In this document: piece by piece, positions 60,867-64,000 of the stretch
How the letters are laid out: each line of letters begins with the position of its first letter
Numbering within the stretch: the stretch's first letter is position 1
From: Polyangiaceae bacterium
Lineage (GTDB): Bacteria > Myxococcota_A > Polyangia > Polyangiales > Polyangiaceae
NCBI GenBank assembly: GCA_041389725.1
Contig: JAWKRG010000002.1
Location: 1,488,001-1,552,000 of the forward strand
DNA: 64,000 nt
Reading direction: 5' to 3'
Notes under the pieces: generated by a model
The model's database searches: none
What the model saw: the letters and a program-made list of their open reading frames with translations, nothing else
Told to the model about the DNA's origin: nothing
Position numbers and translations under genes: made by a program

Positions 60867-61760
60867 ATGCGAAACCGAAGTCCCTTCTTTGTGATCCTTG
60901 CCAGCGTGTTTCTCTCGGTCAGTTGCGGTGGCTCCTCCTCTGACGGCGGTGGTGGTTCGGCGCCGATACCGCGTGACCAGGCGCTCCAGAGGTTCATCGA
61001 CGCGGTGTGCGGCAGCATCGCGCCATGCTGTCAGCAGAGCGGGTATACCTTCGACGACGCGGGCTGCCGTTCCATGTGGGGTCAGACCCTGCAAGAGGGG
61101 GTGTTCGGCTACCAGGCCACCACTACCTACGACGCCGCCCTCGCAGCACAGTGCCTGGACCAGGTAACCGCGAGCGTCAACTCGTGCGGCATCTTGCCGA
61201 CAACGACCGCCTGTCGCGGCATGGTGAAAGGCGCATTGCCGGAGGGAGCAAGCTGTTCCGCCTCGTTCGAGTGCGCCGCGCCTGCAGGTGGCGACGCCAG
61301 CTGCTCGGATGCCAAGTGCGTGCAGTATCCCAGAGGCAAGAGCGGCGAACCATGCGGTGAGACTTGCACCGAAGGCCCAGGGCTCACGACCTGCTACGGA
61401 GGTTCCAGCACCGTCGGCACTGCCATCTGCTTCACGAACGACGGCCTTGCTTGTGGCATGAGCGGCAACTGCGAACCGCTGGCGAAGGGGGGGCAACCCT
61501 GCACCAGCGGTGGTTGCGAGGCAGGTATGTTCTGCAACGGTCAGGCGTGCGTGCAGCAGTCCGCCGCGGGCCACACCTGCCAAAACAGCGACGGGTGCGT
61601 CGACAGCGCGTACTGCGACTTCGACACGGGAAACTGCACGGTCAAGAAGGCCAACGGCCAGGTCTGCCAAAGCAGCGACGAATGTGCTGGCGGCAGGTGC
61701 GCCGAAAACAAATGCGCGCAGCGATCGGTCGCCAGTTCCTCGATTTGCACGGGAACCTGA
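60867..61760 (+). CDS. Predicted Cys-rich lipoprotein
   Basis: 297 residues from the ATG at 60867, with GAAGGAG before it and a lipoprotein signal (FVILASVFLSVSCGG). The mature part has more than 30 cysteines: a helical domain (about 30-120) then several short disulphide-rich modules of the CxxxxxCxxG type (ECAAPAGGDASC, GCVDSAYCDFDTGNC, ECAGGRCAENKC). This layout is common in large myxobacterial genomes; the function is unknown. Confidence 0.8.
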   Translation: MRNRSPFFVILASVFLSVSCGGSSSDGGGGSAPIPRDQALQRFIDAVCGSIAPCCQQSGYTFDDAGCRSMWGQTLQEGVFGYQATTTYDAALAAQCLDQVTASVNSCGILPTTTACRGMVKGALPEGASCSASFECAAPAGGDASCSDAKCVQYPRGKSGEPCGETCTEGPGLTTCYGGSSTVGTAICFTNDGLACGMSGNCEPLAKGGQPCTSGGCEAGMFCNGQACVQQSAAGHTCQNSDGCVDSAYCDFDTGNCTVKKANGQVCQSSDECAGGRCAENKCAQRSVASSSICTGT

Positions 61761-61797
61761 CGGCCTGCTGCACCCGCCCCGGGTGTAGGATGCCGCA

Positions 61798-62916
61798 GTG
61801 GAAACGGCGCCCAGCGTTCAGAAGGGTCGACTCATCGTCTACCGCACCTTCGACGCCTGCGACTCGGTGGAGCTGCACGACGCGGAGCTACTCTTGCTCC
61901 AAGAGCATCCGAATCGCGTGAGCATGCAGTTCTTGGAGGCACCCCGACGAGAACTCGGCGCCCTTCGCTTTGCCGCCGCGCCCCTACACGTCGCCCTTGG
62001 TGAACGCGAGATCGACTACGGAGACGGGCCGGTCAAAGCGGACGCCTCGGTCCGCATCTTCGACTACGGCACCTTCGCCGTCAGCTATGGGATTCCCGTC
62101 GATCCGTCGACGAGCTTCGAACAGCTCGTCCCCCTGGTCGCACGTGCCACCGAGTCGGCTTCGATCAACGCAGCGGCCATTGCGGAGTGCGAGAAGCTGC
62201 AGGACAAGATCCGAAGCGTCCTGCGAGGACAGCACGAGGTGGGCGACATCCAGCGCTACGCCGTGCTGTTCGTCGAACAACTGGGCGGCGGGCATTCCGC
62301 GAGCACCGTCCTGGAGTGGCCGGGCCTGCCCAAGCTGGCGACCTGCGAGCTCGACGATCGTGCCGTTTCGGCGCAGCAACGCGAGGACGTGCTCCGCTGC
62401 GCGGACGCCTACCTGGACGATGACCTGGTGGTCGTCGGCAGCAAGTGCAGCATCGTGGTCGAACCGTCCCGCCGCTTCGATGTCGTGCAAATCATCGAGC
62501 TGGTCATGGCGCAGCTGGCTCAGCTTCGCCTGTACGACAGCGAACTGGATCGAGAGCTCGCTGAACTCTACCGTCGGGAAGAACGCTCGGCGCTCAGCAT
62601 GGCGCTGCGCAGCCCCTACGGTCGAGTACTGCGCTCCCTCTCCCGCCGTCTGATCGAACTCACGGAGTTCAACGAGCGCATCGACAACACGCCGAAGGTC
62701 GTGACCGACGCCTACCTGACTCGGGTGTATCAGAAGGCCGTCGAGCGCTTCGCGATCCCCGTCTTGAAAGCGCGCGTGGCCGACAAGCACAAGCTGCTGC
62801 TGGACCTCTACACCATGCTCAAAGACGAGGTGCAGATGCTGCGGGGGCTCATCCTCGAGGTCCTGATCGTCGTTCTCATCGTCAGTGAAGTGGTGCTGGC
62901 CCTCACTGGGCATTGA
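61798..62916 (+). CDS. RMD1/DUF155-like membrane-anchored protein
   Basis: 372 residues from a GTG. The C-terminus has the family pattern of a charged helix (KHKLLLDLYTMLKDEVQML) followed by a hydrophobic segment (LILEVLIVVLIVSEVVLAL), as in RMD1/RMND1 (DUF155) proteins, whose eukaryotic members act in mitochondrial translation or cytoskeleton. The N-terminal part (about 1-170) has the matching alpha/beta region. Bacterial members are uncharacterised. The next gene's ATG is 75 bp downstream. Confidence 0.75.
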   Translation: METAPSVQKGRLIVYRTFDACDSVELHDAELLLLQEHPNRVSMQFLEAPRRELGALRFAAAPLHVALGEREIDYGDGPVKADASVRIFDYGTFAVSYGIPVDPSTSFEQLVPLVARATESASINAAAIAECEKLQDKIRSVLRGQHEVGDIQRYAVLFVEQLGGGHSASTVLEWPGLPKLATCELDDRAVSAQQREDVLRCADAYLDDDLVVVGSKCSIVVEPSRRFDVVQIIELVMAQLAQLRLYDSELDRELAELYRREERSALSMALRSPYGRVLRSLSRRLIELTEFNERIDNTPKVVTDAYLTRVYQKAVERFAIPVLKARVADKHKLLLDLYTMLKDEVQMLRGLILEVLIVVLIVSEVVLALTGH

Positions 62917-62990
62917 GACTGCAGGGGAGGAAGATCGGTCTGGAACGTAGCAAGCTCGGCCAAACCCAAGTCGGCCAAGGAAACACCGAA

Positions 62991-63623
62991 ATGCGCTCAC
63001 CCATCATCCCCCCCGTTGCCCTTCTGCCTCTTTTGCTGCTCACCGCGTGCGGAGGAGCGCAGCCCGCGCCCACCGCCGCGCCTGCCGAGCCCACCCCGGC
63101 GACGCTGGCGTCCGCGGACTCTGCGTCCCAGTCAGCGCCGGAGCCGGAGTCGCCCACGGCAACGACGGAGCCCGCGGCGACGAATGAGCCCGCGGCAACA
63201 CCGCCCGCCTCGGCTGAATCCTCGAGTGGTAAGTCCGCCTACACCATCGGCGGCGTGAGCCTGAGCGACGTGGACGTGAAAGGCATCGACGCCGCGCTGC
63301 GCAAGGCCGGGTACGAGCTGGCCGGCCCCGCGGAACCTACCGTGTGCGGAACGCTGGAGATATTCCAGCTCGGGGTGGCCAAGAAGGGAAAGGCCCTGGG
63401 TGTGCTCGCTCTTCATCGCGCAGCGAAAACGCCCACTCACGACTGTGAGCCCACGTCGCCAAAGGAATCCTACGCGGTGTGGAAGCCAGCGGTGGACAAG
63501 CCGAACTCGACCAGCGCAATGCTGTACGACGAAGAGGCGGACGTGCTGCTGGGCGTGAACCTGCTCAAAGGCACCGGGCGCGCCGCGAAGGAGTTGCTTG
63601 GCGCGATCGTTTCCAAGCCTTGA
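62991..63623 (+). CDS. Predicted lipoprotein, Pro/Ala/Thr-rich linker
   Basis: 210 residues from the ATG at 62991, which opens the signal (ALLPLLLLTACGG). About 75 residues of Ala/Pro/Thr/Glu linker lead to a 125-residue domain (YTIGGVSLSDVDVKGIDAAL) with two cysteines. The family is not recognised. A stem-loop follows its stop. Confidence 0.75.
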   Translation: MRSPIIPPVALLPLLLLTACGGAQPAPTAAPAEPTPATLASADSASQSAPEPESPTATTEPAATNEPAATPPASAESSSGKSAYTIGGVSLSDVDVKGIDAALRKAGYELAGPAEPTVCGTLEIFQLGVAKKGKALGVLALHRAAKTPTHDCEPTSPKESYAVWKPAVDKPNSTSAMLYDEEADVLLGVNLLKGTGRAAKELLGAIVSKP

Positions 63624-63630
63624 GGCCGTT

Positions 63631-63676
63631 CGCAGAGTTTTCTGCGGTCCTGGTGCCAGCAGGCTTGCCTGGCACC
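63631..63676. terminator. Two stem-loops after the lipoprotein gene
   Basis: CGCAGA-gttt-TCTGCG (63631-63646) and GGTGCCAG...CTGGCACC (63652-63676) are both exact. An alternative inner pairing (CAGG-cttg-CCTG) competes with the second. There is no T-tract, so a terminator role is likely but unproven. Confidence 0.5.
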
Positions 63677-63848
63677 GTGCTGCATGCCCTACGGCGGTGC
63701 GAACCCGCGCGGTAGGAGTGTCGCCGAGGGTGATGCGGGACGGAAAATGCGGGACGCGTGAGCAGTGACGCCGCGCGTCTAGACACAAACAAATTCAAAT
63801 CCGAGAGCTGCGCTTGACCCATCCCGGCCGCGCGGGCATTTGAGCGCA

Positions 63849-64000
63849 ATGGGCTACGACGTCGTACTGCTGCCGGGGGACGGGATTGGTCGTGAGATCG
63901 CGCGAGAGGCGCGACGGGTGCTGGAACGAGTGGCGAAACACTCCGGCGTCAGCTTCGACATCGACGAGATCCCGTGCGGAGGCCAGTACTTCTTGGAGCA
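63849..64000 (+). CDS. Isocitrate/isopropylmalate dehydrogenase family protein (N-terminus only)
   Basis: The window ends 152 bases into this gene. The first 50 residues read YDVVLLPGDGIGREIAREAR and then EIPCGGQYFLE, the N-terminal signature of the decarboxylating dehydrogenase family that includes LeuB, Icd and tartrate dehydrogenase. The start at 63849 gives a normal family N-terminus. Which substrate is used cannot be told from this part. Confidence 0.8.
   Translation, partial: MGYDVVLLPGDGIGREIAREARRVLERVAKHSGVSFDIDEIPCGGQYFLE

Noticed and set aside
63815..63848. TTGACC followed by CATTTG 17 bp later before the dehydrogenase gene
   Set aside because: The -10 match is weak and its position would make the mRNA practically leaderless.

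Overview
The window is about 64 kb of very GC-rich DNA, densely packed with genes on both strands. It reads as a chromosomal segment of a myxobacterium, most likely a Sorangium/Polyangium-type member of the Myxococcota; this is inferred, as there is no rRNA. The signs are several Ser/Thr protein kinases, an FHA-domain sigma-54 activator, many lipoproteins with Gly/Ser-rich linkers behind the lipobox, a kelch protein ending in a MYXO-CTERM-like tail, and complete lipid A genes. I saw no tRNA, rRNA, CRISPR array, prophage or intact insertion sequence.

Layout. 1-5.4 kb: a truncated N6-adenine DNA methyltransferase coupled to pdxA, a YdcF-like membrane protein and a kinase with a PEGA domain. 5.4-9.3 kb: short-chain dehydrogenase, lspA, a lipoprotein, a small membrane protein and an alpha/beta hydrolase. 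9.3-9.7 kb: a non-coding island with a 38-bp tandem repeat and a MITE-like inverted-repeat element. 9.7-15.3 kb: an atypical response regulator overlapping tldD, a CopD/HemJ-like membrane protein and a large TPR protein behind a good sigma-70 promoter. 15.4-20.8 kb: an envelope and stress run on the minus strand, hrcA - cyclic-nucleotide-domain protein - skp - lpxD - fabZ - lpxA. 21-27.4 kb: a response regulator, a second inverted-repeat element, a deoxyhypusine-synthase-like enzyme coupled to a membrane metallophosphoesterase, a lipoprotein, a decayed TfoX-like gene and a phospholipase C-type phosphoesterase.

27.5-32 kb: a di-heme cytochrome c peroxidase-like protein with an extra N-terminal domain, then a CotH-like protein fused to a beta-propeller. 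32-36.6 kb: a compact signalling cassette of PilZ protein, membrane Ser/Thr kinase and FHA/sigma-54 activator. It diverges from a VWA-type lipoprotein whose upstream DNA carries a -24/-12 promoter match and a perfect dyad; this is the most interesting locus here. 36.6-41.5 kb: a parvulin lipoprotein, an HxlR regulator diverging from a membrane protein across a 27-bp AT-rich island, and an orphan MutS-like ATPase with a partner. 41.5-55.9 kb: secreted and surface proteins (beta-propeller, Cys-rich 48-residue repeats, lysozyme-like, alpha/beta hydrolase, M23 peptidase, 12-unit kelch protein, lipoproteins) and a RetSat/CrtI-like oxidoreductase. 55.9-64 kb: a DUF4139 protein, a CNNM/CorB-type transporter, a Uma2-family protein, two more lipoproteins (one apparently frameshifted at its start), an RMD1/DUF155-like protein, and the start of an isocitrate/isopropylmalate dehydrogenase.

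Most of the window concerns the cell envelope: lipid A synthesis, lipoprotein processing, outer-membrane chaperoning, wall enzymes and many exported proteins, wired to phospho-signalling. Start codons were moved inward from the longest ORF wherever a signal peptide, ribosome binding site or neighbouring gene made a later start more convincing; these choices are stated per gene.
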